Of a DNA stretch of 64,000 bases, positions 1-10,959 are shown piece by piece. Numbering within the stretch: position 1 is the first letter of the stretch; every line of letters begins with the position of its first letter. Source of the DNA: Strongylocentrotus droebachiensis (lineage: Eukaryota; Echinodermata; Echinoidea; Camarodonta; Strongylocentrotidae); the NCBI GenBank assembly GCA_035222895.1, contig JAVYIG010000407.1:546209-610208 (forward strand), in the 5' to 3' direction. Under the pieces are notes generated by a model that had not been told where the DNA came from, made no database searches, and saw only the letters and a program-made list of their open reading frames with translations. Made by a program: the position numbers and the translations under genes.

Positions 1-307
1 CAAGTTTCGAATTATTTATTCCTTTGATACTTTTATTCCCCATCTCATCATTACAGATGCCTCCTTGAGCCTTCTTGTAGGACTGCATCGCTTTAGAAAA
101 TGTGAATGCCAAATTAGCTGATATAGAATCCCATATCTTTCTTCATCTACATTACAGAGGGAAGTTGATTATCAGTGAGTATTATGTTTCAAATGATACA
201 GGTATGGAAGAAAACACCTTCATATCTTAATGGAATCCTATAGTTGGTTAATTCAAGATGATTCCTTTATTTTGTGACATCTGAGGAAGATATAAAATCA
301 CTTGAAA
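1..307. other. Upstream flank of the GPCR gene
   Basis: AT-rich sequence with no recognisable coding region. It presumably carries the promoter and 5' UTR of the downstream receptor. I see no convincing TATA box. Confidence 0.4.
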
Positions 308-1297
308 ATGGCGGCAAACGACAGCTGCTTTTTTGATGACTATGATAACTCTGAGATACACAATCGTTTGGCGGCTGCAGTGGCGAGCGGCATTGGAGTC
401 TTCCTGGCCACAACTCTAAACATTCTCAATATCATAATTCTTCCAAGAATACCAAATCGTTTCGGTGAAAACGGAAGATTATGTCTCCAGTTTTTGGCTG
501 TTGTCGACATTTTAGGTGGCCTGGCGTGTTTCGGCAGTCGCATCGTTTTCGAAATTAAGCAAGCTCTTCTTCTTTCAAATATTGTTGTGTGTAGTGTCCT
601 AGGTGCGTCGTGCACGGTTTTTGTCAGCCAGTCGACTTGGATTTTATTCGCCATCAGCCTTGACCGATACATCGCTGTGACAAGGCCGATGTATTATACG
701 ACCCTTTTGACCTTTGGGAGAATGAAGATTGTCCTTACGGTTGCAATGGCGGTTGGGTTTGTCCTTGCCATTACGAGAACCACACACATAGCTGTCTACG
801 GCTCTTGTGACTTCGATCGTGGAGCCCAACATTATGCCAACGTTCGCCTAATCACTCTTTACTCCACCATCGTATTTATCTTTGGAACCATATCAGCCTC
901 ACTCAACGTGCAACTGCTAAGGATCGCACGCCGACACCACATCCGCATTGCAGATCATGCTGCTCATTTCAACAACGCGGGCACTACCGCGGTCACAACC
1001 ATTGCATCGGTTGCGCAGGTTCCAAAGACAAATTACCGCGGTGCGGTTACGGTTGCTTTACTGGTCGGCACTTTCTACCTTGTTTGGACCCCTCATACTC
1101 TGGGTACTTTCGTAGTAGCAGCAACAGGATGTTCTATCCCAGAAGCAGCATATTTCACGATGGTCTGGATGGCGTTTTCCAACCACTGGATTAATGCAAT
1201 CATATATTTCTTTTTGAACAAGTCTTACAGGACAGCAGTGTTGAATCTGGTCAAAAGGAACACGATCCATTCAGTAAATCAAGAGATTCTACGCTAA
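308..1297 (+). CDS. Rhodopsin-family (class A) G-protein-coupled receptor, single exon
   Basis: The frame encodes 329 residues from the ATG at 308 and is intact. It shows seven hydrophobic segments: TM1 about 24-48, TM2 58-82, TM3 90-118, TM4 130-148, TM5 180-202, TM6 245-268 and TM7 283-303. Class A hallmarks are visible: Asp67 in TM2, Cys95 at the top of TM3 with Cys167 in extracellular loop 2 as a likely disulfide pair, DRY at 119-121, a W-x-P motif in TM6 (Trp260, Pro262) and N-A-I-I-Y (296-300) in place of NPxxY in TM7. Asn4 is in an N-glycosylation sequon. It should be a plasma-membrane receptor coupling to G proteins; the ligand cannot be inferred. The C-terminal tail is short and lacks a palmitoylation cysteine. 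Intronless receptors of this kind are expanded in sea urchins. The lost Pro in TM7 is the main oddity. Confidence 0.9.
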   Translation: MAANDSCFFDDYDNSEIHNRLAAAVASGIGVFLATTLNILNIIILPRIPNRFGENGRLCLQFLAVVDILGGLACFGSRIVFEIKQALLLSNIVVCSVLGASCTVFVSQSTWILFAISLDRYIAVTRPMYYTTLLTFGRMKIVLTVAMAVGFVLAITRTTHIAVYGSCDFDRGAQHYANVRLITLYSTIVFIFGTISASLNVQLLRIARRHHIRIADHAAHFNNAGTTAVTTIASVAQVPKTNYRGAVTVALLVGTFYLVWTPHTLGTFVVAATGCSIPEAAYFTMVWMAFSNHWINAIIYFFLNKSYRTAVLNLVKRNTIHSVNQEILR

Positions 1298-1355
1298 TAG
1301 AAGGCGAAATGCGAAACAAGACAGCTAGAGCTATAAAATGAAAGATCATTATGTA

Positions 1356-1361
1356 AATAAA
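1356..1361 (+). promoter_or_regulatory. Poly(A) signal AATAAA of the GPCR gene
   Basis: Canonical AATAAA lies 59 bp after the GPCR stop codon and is followed by a T-rich stretch. It implies a very short 3' UTR. Confidence 0.6.
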
Positions 1362-1485
1362 TGACTTTAATTTTTTTTTTTAAGGTAACATCACTAACAC
1401 ACGAAAATGGACATTGAGCCTATTTTCCATGCAGTTGAATTTCGGTCGAGTTTTAAGAGATGCAAAATGTTATCAAACCTCTTTT

Positions 1486-2373
1486 ATTTATTAATTTATG
1501 TTAATGACATGTGCAATATTTCTGATAAACTAAGTTTATTTTATTTGCTGATGACACAAGTGTTTTTATGTCTCAATCTGATGTCCAGGTTTTACAAAAT
1601 GTTTTTAAGCAAGAAATTTTGAAACTTTCTAATTGGTTTTTATATAATAAATTGGTTGTAAATTATGATAAAACTAAGTTTATGGTTTTTACAAATAGAA
1701 ATATTGATTTTAACAACATTCATTTACGAGTAAATGATCATAATTTTGAACGTGTAGATAATCTTAAGTTTTTAGGTATTGTAATTAATCATAAATTGAA
1801 GTGGCATGAGCATATAAATGTGGTGCGCAATAAAATAGCACAAAATATTGGTATTTTATATAAAGTTCATTTTTATCCCTTAAATATTCTGAAAATGTTG
1901 TATCATACTTTAATAACACCATATACTGTATAGTTGCATGGGCAAATTTTAATAAAAATGATATGTTAAGGTTACTTAAGCTTCAAAAGAAAGCAATACG
2001 CATTATAACTCATTCCCAATATTATGCTCACTGTAATCCTTAATTTTGTAAACTTGGAATTTTGAATGTAATCGATATGCATAATTTTTATATTGCAGTT
2101 TTCATGTTTTCATGTTTCAATGGCAACTTACCTACCTTTTTATCAACATGTTTTAACTTGAATTGTGATGTGCATAATTTTAATACTAGAAATGCCCTAA
2201 ATTATCACCTCCCCAAGATTAGAATGACTTGTATGAAAAATTCACTATTTATTAAAGGACCATTAATATGGAATAGTATACCTCAGGAAATTAAAAAATG
2301 CAAAACTCTCAATCTTTTTAAAATTAAATATAAACAATTTCTGTTAAACAAGTATAATAATCTGTATCAATAG
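1486..2373 (+). mobile_element. LINE reverse-transcriptase C-terminal relic
   Basis: A degenerate non-LTR retrotransposon copy. The FADD form of the catalytic RT motif is encoded at 1544-1555. It is followed by the thumb-like L-x-x-W-F region and the K-F-L-G-I motif (about 1766-1790) typical of LINE RT, then a second segment (2062-2373) with the usual distal W-N-S-I-P motif. The copy is broken: there is a frameshift just before FADD, a stop at about 1931-1933 and further frame changes before 2062. The 5' half is missing. It belongs near the Jockey/CR1/L2 group; the exact clade is not determined. It lies just downstream of the GPCR in the same orientation. Confidence 0.75.
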
Positions 2374-2780
2374 CATGGGCAAATTTTTGACATTTTTTTT
2401 AATTTTATTTTTTTAATATTTTGTTTAAACTCTGATCGTGCATGATAGTAAGTTTTAATATGTTCTTTGTTCAAGTTCAAATAAGGTTTTATTCATTACT
2501 TGTCAACAAGTCCGAAGACTAAAAATGCAAGTTTACATCAATATAAAAAGCATTCAAAAACATAAAGATAACATAGCAAATGAGGACAAATATATAACAA
2601 TTAATACATTTTTGAGTCAAAACATTAAAGTAATAACAAGAAAACAAAACAACAAAAAAAGATTTAAAAAAAAAAATACAAGATATGAAATATTGCTAGC
2701 AAAAATGAATAAATGTTGACATATAAACAAATAAAATGTATACAGATACGTGAATTCAATTAACTGTGACATTGAACAAA
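2374..2780. other. AT-rich spacer, probably LINE 3' tail
   Basis: T-rich then A-rich sequence without coding potential. The first part may be the 3' UTR of the preceding LINE. Confidence 0.3.
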
Positions 2781-2786
2781 TTGTAA

Positions 2787-2858
2787 TTAAGTATTAAGTA
2801 TTGAGTATTGAGTATTGAGTATTGAGTATTGAGTATTAAAAAGTATTAAAAAGTATTA
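2787..2858 (+). repeat. 7-bp tandem repeat (GTATTGA)n
   Basis: About six copies of a heptamer GTATTGA or GTATTAA followed by two longer AAAAAGTATT copies. Short tandem tails of this kind are often left at the 3' ends of CR1/L2-type LINEs. Confidence 0.8.
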
Positions 2859-2939
2859 CAATTGGAGTCTTGGCAGTGTGCTAATCACAAGCGTGTTATG
2901 AGTACAGTATAATGTATAAACATATTGCACATGAAAACA

Positions 2940-3200
2940 CAGGTATTATTGATTGCAGTAAGAATAGCAGATAATTAAAGAATGTTGTACTGTAAAACAT
3001 CATCAGAAGAGAATAAGGTGGAGAAGAGGAGGGAGAGACAGAAAGTGAGAGAGAGAAACAGAGAGGAGGAAAAAGAGATAAAAGAAGTAAGAGAAAAAAG
3101 CAGAGACAGAGAGACAGAGAGACAGACATAGAGCTGAGAGAGAGAGAATGGGAGTGAAATAAAAATAAAGAGGAAAGACCAGAACTGAAGAAGAGAAAAG
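2940..3200. repeat. Purine-rich duplicated segment, copy 1
   Basis: A leader around TGTACTGTAAAACATCATCA runs into about 180 bp of GA-rich sequence. The same order recurs at 3441-3705, so this is a direct duplication and not only simple low complexity. Open frames on the minus strand here are composition artefacts. Confidence 0.7.
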
Positions 3201-3440
3201 AAAATTTAAAAAAGAAGCAAGTTCGAATAGAAAAAAGGGATAAAGGAGTGAGAGAAAGGATAAAAGTACATGCAATATCAAAATACGAATGAATGGAAGA
3301 ACCCGCTATGCCAATCATCATGGCAGTTAATATTGCACATAATTATATTGCTGAAAATTCCTGAAATACATGACATATAACATACTGATGATTACCTAAG
3401 CCTCAATTTATCATAATTTTCAAAAAGAGATGGAATTCCT

Positions 3441-3705
3441 TAGGTGTTATTGGTCACAGTAAAAATAACATATAATTATAGAATGTTGTACTGTAAAACA
3501 TCATCATAAGAGAAAAGAGGTGGAGAGGAGGAGGGAGGGACAGAAAGTGTGAGAGAGAAACAGAGGGGAGGAAGGAGAGACAAAGGGATAAAGAGGAAGA
3601 GGCAGAGAGAGCAAAGAGAGAGACAGAGACAGAGAGATAGAGCGATAGAGCTGAGGGAGAGGGAGTGGGAGTGAAATAGAAATAGAGAGGAAAAACCAGA
3701 ACTGA
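3441..3705. repeat. Purine-rich duplicated segment, copy 2
   Basis: Direct repeat of 2940-3200 with about 500 bp period. It has the same leader, the same GA-rich tract and the same end (ACCAGAACTGAA). Confidence 0.7.
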
Positions 3706-3710
3706 AAAAG

Positions 3711-4121
3711 ACTCGAATCGGCATATCGTTCTGTTCTTTTGTTCTCGTTTTCCTGTATGTGTGTTTTTAGGGATAGGCTTTTATATAAGGAACTTCCCTC
3801 CTTTCTGCCTATCCCAAATGCTCTTATAAATTGCCATTGTATTTGTTATCACTTTTTTTTTTTTTTTATAACTCCATTCTTTATGTGTATGTTTTAAATG
3901 TTTTTATGAAGAGTGTTGAATAAACTTTGAATTAAACTTTGAATTGAATTGATTATAAAGAATAGCGTTTGATGAAGAAAAAAAACCGGCAAATAAAAGG
4001 GGTTTTTGTTTTCTTTTTTTTTCTCCCGAAATTAGAAACTTACACACACAAACAAAATGAGGGGGATCAACCCCCCCCCCCTGCATAAGCGCCTGAGTCT
4101 TACCGATATGCCGATTCGAGT
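3711..4121. repeat. Segment bounded by an 18-bp perfect inverted repeat, holding a LINE 3' tail
   Basis: ACTCGAATCGGCATATCG at 3711-3728 is matched by its exact reverse complement at 4104-4121. Inside is a retroelement 3' end with AATAAACTTTGAATT-type short tandem tail at about 3917-3950 and an oligo(T) run near 3852. The right part ends in a C-run and TGCATAAGCGCCTG. Confidence 0.6.
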
Positions 4122-5331
4122 TCTAAATTCAATCTGAAACAATAAGACCCAGTCAAAAAGTTTTGGCATGTGACCTATATGAGAGTAAGATCTCAGCTTT
4201 ACATTGGTGTAGGCCATTATAATAATTAAATGTTATAAGATTTTTTGTTTGTTTAAACATCCAGATCTATTCTCTTACTGTTGTGGCCGTTACCGTCAGC
4301 CGCGACGTGCACATTTTTCTCATCCTTTTCAATTGTACGATTTGGAGACATTATACACTGTTGGTCATAATGGTGAAATAATTATTTTTACCCCAATTTA
4401 TTGAATGATTTTGACAATGATTTATTCCTAATAGATCTAGATAATAGTATACATTCTCAGATTTTATTGAATGACAATTGGGGAGTGTTTGTTTTGCGTG
4501 ACTGCTAAAGCATGTGTGTGCTACTATGCTAATCAACTAAGGGACCTACGTCCTTGATTCATAACTGACAGTAATGGGGATTAATGCCTCATAAAAGGGC
4601 ACTAATATAGCACATCGACACGGTTTTGATCATGGGGGCTCACAGTAACGAGGCCATTGCTTAACCCAATAATCATGACTGTACGCAGTGGGCGCTAGGG
4701 TACGTCGACGCCCCCACAAAAACAAAGAAAATGCAATAAATTTTCAATAATTCATTTCATTTTCCCCCAGTCCCCAACAGGAAAAATTCCTCTGTAGGGC
4801 CATTCATTATGATTCAAGGCATGCCCACATATTATCGCGCGATGAGTGGGGATAACGCAATCTAAGGATCGCGCCATCACTCGGCTTAACGTTTATAGTC
4901 GGCGAATGACAAAAATCAATATAGGGTCCAGAGAACTAGACTACCTCTTTATTGGTCGCTGACTGGTACTGGTCGCTTGTTGCTTGATAAATCTTTATAG
5001 ATATTTATCACAACTATGACATTTCTTTCTTTTTTCTTCATTTTTTCATTTAAAAAAAAAAACTCAGTTATGAGTTCTGAGTTTTTGATCGATCGGGTGG
5101 GTGGTACATGTACAACATTACTTATTATAGGCTCTGTATAAGCTTGGCTTGTTAGAACTCTTGTGAGTAATGTGCCGCGGGATTCCATATCCTCAAACTG
5201 CTGGCGAACAGAGCAACAAGACCAAGCTCTGTAATTATTAGGATCTCTGTCCAGTAGGCGAACACTTTTTTTTTTTTTTTGGAGGTAAAAAAAAAATCGC
5301 AACGACTCAGTCAGCCGAAAAGTCGCTCAGT
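4122..5331. other. Intergenic sequence without recognised features
   Basis: Mixed-composition DNA. No frame longer than about 120 codons and no family match. The 117-codon minus-strand frame at 4949-5302 begins in homopolymer runs and looks non-coding. Confidence 0.4.
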
Positions 5332-5374
<43 letters not shown>

Positions 5375-5388
5375 GGGGGGGGGGGGGG
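5332..5388 (+). repeat. Poly(G) tract, 42 G then T then 14 G
   Basis: An almost pure G homopolymer of 57 bases interrupted once. Its exact length is probably unreliable in the assembly. It could form G-quadruplexes. Confidence 0.9.
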
Positions 5389-5419
5389 TAAGCGGACATT
5401 TTTTTTATAATTTTAAAAT

Positions 5420-5664
5420 TTGACATTTTTCTTCGTTGGGGGGGGGGGGGGTAAGGTCACCTTATTTAGGTTTGCCGTGGGTATAATTTTTTTTTTTTTT
5501 TTAATAATAAAAAAAAAAAAAAATAAAAAAAAAATAAATAAAAGGGGGGGGGGGGGGTTTTGGTTTTTTTTTTTAGGGGGGTTTACATACATAAAAATAC
5601 CAAAGGGGGGGTTGAACCCCCCAAACCCCCCCCCCCCCCCCCCCACCTGCGTACGCCCCTGGCA
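5420..5664. repeat. Homopolymer mosaic element
   Basis: Alternating runs of G, T, A, G, T and C with little unique sequence, ending in CCTGCGTACGCCCCTGG. That end resembles the C-run plus GGATCCGCGCCTG ends of the hAT-like elements at 13.6-16.6 kb, so this may be a small degenerate relative. Confidence 0.5.
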
Positions 5665-6480
5665 GTTACAGAGGGAAACCAGAAATGAGAGGGAGGAAAA
5701 GAGAGAGCCATGAGAGAAAGAGATAGAGAGAAAGAGAAAGGGAGAGAGAGAAACTACAAATTCATAACAAACTCATTTATCAAAGACCTGAAACTTGAAC
5801 TATGAACCCAAATTCTCTCTTTTCTACGATATTCCCTCATTTCTCCAGTTGGTGGACTACCGCTGACCATAAGCCATTAGTCATAACATGTCACCAGTTA
5901 TCTCTGATAAAGACCAGAGAAACTTCTCCCAATGCACAGACTATTGAATTGGTATCAGGATTAACTTTACTACTACTCTTGTATAGTGGGGTATGAACTC
6001 GTCACTATACATCTCACGTTAAGCATACACACATTATGAGGTGTGTTCACACTAGTTGGTTTAACTTGGCTTAGTATGAATATATAAAGATTTACTACTT
6101 CTACTACCATATAATACGACCATTATATAATCTAAATGCTTCATAAAAATAACTAACACCATACAATAGATACATGTCACGTAGATACATATGTTAAGCC
6201 TGCATCTCTCATGATAAGTCTGGTTTGATAAAATACACTTAATTGGTTCTAATATCACTAATAACATTCACTTCATCATTAGACACGAGTTGCAGCACAA
6301 CAATGTAATATATGAATTGAACAATAATAATTAACTTAGACGGACAGAATTGAAAGAGATTAAAAGTTGTATTTTCTTACCTGAAAATAAATGAAGAGGC
6401 TGGTCAGAATAGGGGTTTACTGTGAAGCATCATGTATAGAACTGATGCTATCAGGCAGAAACCACTGGCATGACCAACGC
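5665..6480. other. Intergenic sequence, short GA-rich start
   Basis: About 90 bp of GA-rich repeat at 5665-5755, then ordinary AT-rich DNA. No gene recognised. Confidence 0.4.
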
Positions 6481-6624
6481 CTTCGATTTGGTTTCGTTTC
6501 AACCAAGGTCTCCTCGTCTTCCTTTGTTCTACATTGTACTGTTATGATTATACTCTATTATATTTTGTCACATGTGTTTTCTGGAAGACAAATAAACTTG
6601 ATACTTGATACTTGATACTTGAGG
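6481..6624 (+). mobile_element. CR1/L2-like LINE 3' end with (TTGATAC)n tail
   Basis: Contains the C-A-A-C-C-A-A-G-G-T-C leader and ends in AATAAACTTGATACTTGATACTTG. The same family occurs at 16881-17268 with a TTGAAAC tail. Variable heptamer tails are typical of this LINE group. Confidence 0.6.
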
Positions 6625-7861
6625 GCCCCGGCCCCCCACTCAGGTTTCGAAATGACCGCATGCGTGTTGCCAAAAAACATGGCACAGTTCTCATCTTTCT
6701 GCTATGCTCAGGATTCATTTAATGACATTGAATTCGTCATGAATATTGAGCCAGAACTATAAACATCATAATGTACTATTCAATAAATAGTGAGTGAAGT
6801 TTCAAAATGTGAAAAAAATACCAACAAAAACTTGCAAAAAAAAATATTTGAAGAGTCGGATATACACGTTAAATAACCATTTTTATCGGGGGTGCATCTC
6901 GCTGAATTTTGGCTTACCACATAATGTAGATATTTTCCTAACATAATATTATACTTCCTGTCAATGACTGTCTCAATACCAGTCAGGAACAAGCAAAGTA
7001 GTAGCTGATGCATAATAGACTCCGGCGGAAAATAAGACATGGCCGATCGACGAGCGTTTCGCATCGAGATCAACCGGGGGATACCACGTTATATATAGCT
7101 CTGCGTCGATTCGCGGTCCAACCAGTCTGCGCGCTATACGTGAACACGCACGGAAAATAGACGGAGATTAGGGATATTCATGAATTACTCTCGTGTGCGT
7201 AACCCCCGGTCGTAGAGGCTTTTGTATTGCCCCACATACTTATTATTGTGTACGATACTCATGCGCTACATAATTATAGTAGTGAACGGAAAGTACAAAG
7301 TTGGATACGGATACGCACACAAGTACAATATAGAATTCCAGCTCTAGGGACAGAAGAGGGGATTTAAGTGTCTATAAAGGCTATTTTTGGCCAGGCTTTG
7401 ATATCATTTTAACAAAGAAGACACATTATTCGTTATGAAATGTATGTTTGTGTAAATACAAACTTTCAGGGGGGGGGGGGCAATGTTATTGAAAATTGAA
7501 AATATGATTGTTCCCATCCCTGCTATTAATTTCATGGTTGTAAAAGTTCTGAAATGTGTTTTTATATTTGTAAACCATGGGCTAATTAGAAGAGCCTTCA
7601 AGAGCATTCGATGATGGTAATATTTGATTTCATAATTCTTTTGTCAATTGCGTTACTCCAGTTCATGTGTATTCCTGGAAATAAAATATTACAAAATTCT
7701 TTCCCTTATTCTCTTTTCTGTTTGATTTTGTTTTAAAGTGACCCGCGGAATATATATATATCTGGAAATTTATTTTCGGGGTTTGTTTGTGTGTAATATG
7801 ACCCTTGGATAGAAATATAAGTGTGCGGTGGGCTGAAGGGCTCAAATAAAACTTGTAGAAT
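6625..7861. other. Intergenic sequence
   Basis: No gene recognised. It includes a 10-bp G-run near 7471-7480 and a short TA repeat near 7752. About 25 bp at 6975-7000 is shared with 26487-26512. Confidence 0.4.
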
Positions 7862-8316
7862 TCTAATTTTCATCTTCAACATCATTATCACAATCACAAT
7901 CGTCATCGCCATCACAATCATTATCATCATCACCATAGCCATCACCACCTACATCGATCATCACCACCATTAGCATTGCATCACAATCATCATCATAATC
8001 ACCGTCATCATGATCATCACCATGCACCACCGACATCGCCATTAATTGCCATCATCACCATCACGTTAACGACCAGCATTGCCATCATAATCACCCTCAT
8101 CATCAGCACCATCAGCATTGCCATCAAGATAATCATCGTCATCATGATCACTGTCATCATTATCATCATCACCATAGCCATCATAATCACCATCACCACC
8201 GACATCATCACCACTGCCATCATCATAATCACGTCATCATTATCATCATCACCATAGCCATCATCTCCACCGTCGCCATCACCACCATCACAATCATCAT
8301 CACCAACATATCAAAA
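7862..8316. repeat. (CAT/ATC)n degenerate trinucleotide microsatellite
   Basis: About 450 bp of interrupted CAT, CAC and ATC triplets. It produces long spurious frames rich in His, Ile or Met on both strands. Confidence 0.9.
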
Positions 8317-8639
8317 TATGTCAATGCTTGACTATTTATATTATGTTTACCCTGTGTAGGTACTATTTCTGGATGAAATACAAATCTGCAAAATATATCT
8401 TTTAAAAAGATTTTTTCTTTTGTGGGGGGGGGGGGGGGGGCTATTATTTAACAGGTCTGTGTGTAATTCACATTTCTTAATCAAAATTCATGCCAACTAA
8501 CCCAAAAGAAAACCAGGTCTGGTTTCTTCTGAATAGCCTAGTAAATGGACAAAAAAATGTATTATTTAACACTACTACAAATAATAAATGCGATAGGACT
8601 ACAAATAAAATTTGCATTTTCTAATATTTATATTTTATT
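8317..8639. other. Intergenic sequence
   Basis: AT-rich, with a G-run at 8424-8440. Nothing recognised. Confidence 0.4.
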
Positions 8640-9060
8640 TATAAACTGACTTTGACATTTATGTTGAGACCATCACACGCATAAAATGTGTCGCTGAGAA
8701 TAAAAGTATTATTAGAGTTAAGTATTGTTAAATTGTATAAAGGTGACAGTTCAGTCAGTTTTCTATTAATATAATAAATGCTTTGTTTGTGTGAAGCTCC
8801 GGAATCCCACCTTGGAACTTTGGAAGTATCAGAGATTTTTGTTTTATTGAAAGGAATAAGCTGAACAAAATCCTTCTCGTCCTTCTCCCAACTCCCCGTT
8901 CAAGATTGTTTGTTCCAACGTGAAGCAAAACTGCGGTTGAGTCTTCAAATAAATAACCATTAAAACGAACAAAGGCATGGAGTCCAGTAAATGTTGATCC
9001 AGGAATGCAATGGAGACTGATGTGTGATGTCTGTCAATGTCCCGCAAGCTTCGATGGTTG
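8640..9060 (-). pseudogene. Broken SGNH-hydrolase-like coding relic
   Basis: On the minus strand two frames combine into one conceptual domain. The first part encodes L-L-H-V-G-T-N-N-L, the block III type motif (HxGTN) of SGNH/GDSL hydrolases, preceded by a short helix. After a frameshift near 8890 a second frame continues for about 80 codons to a stop near 8640 and contains Y-A-C-D-G-L-N-I-N, resembling the C-terminal D-G-x-H-x-N block, but with Asn in place of the catalytic His. Such domains occur in some LINE ORF1 proteins and in transposon-linked hydrolases. There is no nearby start and the frame is broken, so it is probably retroelement debris. The family call rests on two short motifs. 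Confidence 0.4.
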
Positions 9061-9477
9061 AGTGCGTCTGTCAGAAAAACAACAACAAATGATAAGAAGA
9101 ATAAAATGTCTTAGTTCAATGTATGGGGATTTGAAAAGATCTTATCAAAGTAGCTAGCCATTTATGGTAGACAAAACTGGCTTGCTTTCAAATTTTTTTT
9201 TTTTAATGAAAACAAATTACAGGTGTCAGATTCATGAAGTTTTCCCTTCTTTTTTCAAGATGTGCACAAGTTCTAAAATGTAAGTGTTTACCTTTGGCTT
9301 TTTGTTTTAATTCTGCTCTGTTCATAATCATAGGTCTACAACTCGCACAAGGAAATGCTGCTTATTTCTGTGGCTGGCTGTAAGGTTTGAGTTGAGCAGA
9401 AGGCAGAACCAAAGTTTGAGAATCCCAAATTAATATAATTAATTATCCGGCTTTAAGTAATTTGTCATTTTAATATC
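9061..9477. other. Intergenic sequence
   Basis: Nothing recognised. Confidence 0.4.
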
Positions 9478-9538
9478 CAGCTCAGGGCTGCTCAGCTCAG
9501 CTCAGCCTCAGCTGAGCTCACTCGCTCAGCTCAGGATT
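9478..9538. repeat. (CTCAG)n short tandem and palindromic cluster
   Basis: A 60-bp run of CAGCTCAG, CAGCTGAG and GAGCTCA units. It is both tandem and locally palindromic. Confidence 0.7.
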
Positions 9539-9849
9539 CCAGTACAAAACAATTTGATCAGTTATCAAACCCCTTCATTACTTGTCTAAACATGTTTAAA
9601 CCCTTGTAAATATACATTTAAAACATATCATTTGATCTAGATTTATAATGAATAGCAATGACTAATATAATGAGCAGTCGATTTATTTACATTGCTGTCG
9701 ATTTGCGACAACAAAAACTAAAAAGCTGACAAAAATATATACACATGGGACTACATAAATTCCTGCTGTATGCGCCACACAATGGCACAGCGACACACAA
9801 GAAACCCCGCCATTCCTGACTAAAAGGCCGTAGCCATAGCAATTCCGCG

Positions 9850-10118
9850 CGGTTTCGAATCATTTTCCGCCATCGACCAACAGTCTGACAAATATTAGAA
9901 AAAGAGACCAATGACCATCGACCAAATAGTGAGGCATATTTGTTTAAAAGAGCCAACGACCAACGACCATCGACCATGGACTCACAAATATTAAAAAAGA
10001 AGCCAACGACCAACGACCATCGACCAAAGACTCACAAGTATTAAAAAAGAAGCCAACGACCATCGACCAAGGACTCACAAATATTAAAAAAGAAGCCAAC
10101 GACCAACGACCATCGACC
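9850..10118. repeat. Minisatellite with ACCATCGACCAA motif
   Basis: Four to five degenerate units of about 45 bp containing CCAACGACCATCGACC, then ACTCACAAATATTAAAAA. The array ends at the left boundary of the foldback transposon, which appears to have inserted into it. Confidence 0.75.
10110..10118. repeat. Left 9-bp target-site duplication CCATCGACC
   Basis: Identical 9-mer immediately outside both ends of the inverted-repeat element (the other copy is at 25665-25673). Confidence 0.7.
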
Positions 10119-10388
10119 GGGTGAAGCTTTTCTTCACACACCTGATCGGAGATGAAGGTAGCCCATCCAATGTGTAAAAATTGCCAATTTGATAAGTGTA
10201 AGGATCGCATTGTACATATACAACCGCTATACTACCACACACGCAATATATGCTTTGTGTATTGTATCCGTGAGTGCAACGATGGCTGGCTACCAATTAA
10301 AATAGGCATGGTGGTCGGATATAATGAGAGTAGATGATGGAGGGAGGGGGGGGGGGGGGGGGGGGTAAAGCGCAGTACTAAGGGGCAA

Positions 10389-10475
10389 ATCAATAATAAT
10401 AATAATATTATTGCTTATATAGCGCTTAATACATCGGGAATATCCGAGTTTCTAAGCACTTTACATTATTATACT
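10389..10475 (+). mobile_element. Short CR1/SINE-type 3' tail inserted in the left arm
   Basis: A (TAA)n run is followed by TTGCTTATATAGCGCTTAAT and TTTCTAAGCACTTTACA. The same block, in related form, ends the LINEs at 17283 and 59440. The matching place in the right arm (about 25376-25384) lacks it, giving a filled and an empty site. Confidence 0.65.
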
Positions 10476-10959
10476 AAGACCTCACCTCATGTATGTTAGA
10501 AATTAAAAAGTTATAATCTTCTTTTGAATTGCAATATATCCCCGCACCATTATAAGTCATGCATGAATTTTATTTGTCATATGTTATATATTTGAAAGGT
10601 GTTGTAACGATTCAAGCTCTATTTGCCTATGTGTCATCACCTTGTGTGTTCTTTCTTCAAACTGTATATTAGTTGCAACATGTCTTTGATAAATCATTGT
10701 TATATTCTTTTTCATGTGAAGTCAATTCAAATGGATTGTAGTATTGAAATGATTTGTTATATTATATTCATTTTTCATGTGATGTTAACTTCGATGAATT
10801 GTGAAATTGTGAACATGCATCAATAAATAAATAAATAAATATGCCTTTTCTCTGGGAAAAGGGGCATTGACTCTTTAAATACCAAATCACAGAAACTATT
10901 CACCATTATGTCACCGTCATGTACATATTTTCTATGGATATAATTTTTCACGATCTCAA

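Noticed and set aside
2896-3724. Ser/Leu-rich minus-strand frames of 80-140 codons
   Set aside because: They are complements of GA-rich low-complexity DNA.
6975-7000. 25-bp identity with 26487-26512 as evidence of a large duplication
   Set aside because: Flanking sequences do not match, so it is probably a fragment of a dispersed repeat.
7976-8257. Ile/His-rich or Met-rich frames
   Set aside because: Produced by the CAT microsatellite.
10623-10826. 67-codon frame conserved in both foldback arms (also 25022-25219)
   Set aside because: Conservation follows from arm duplication at DNA level; there are no protein-family features and the start differs between copies.
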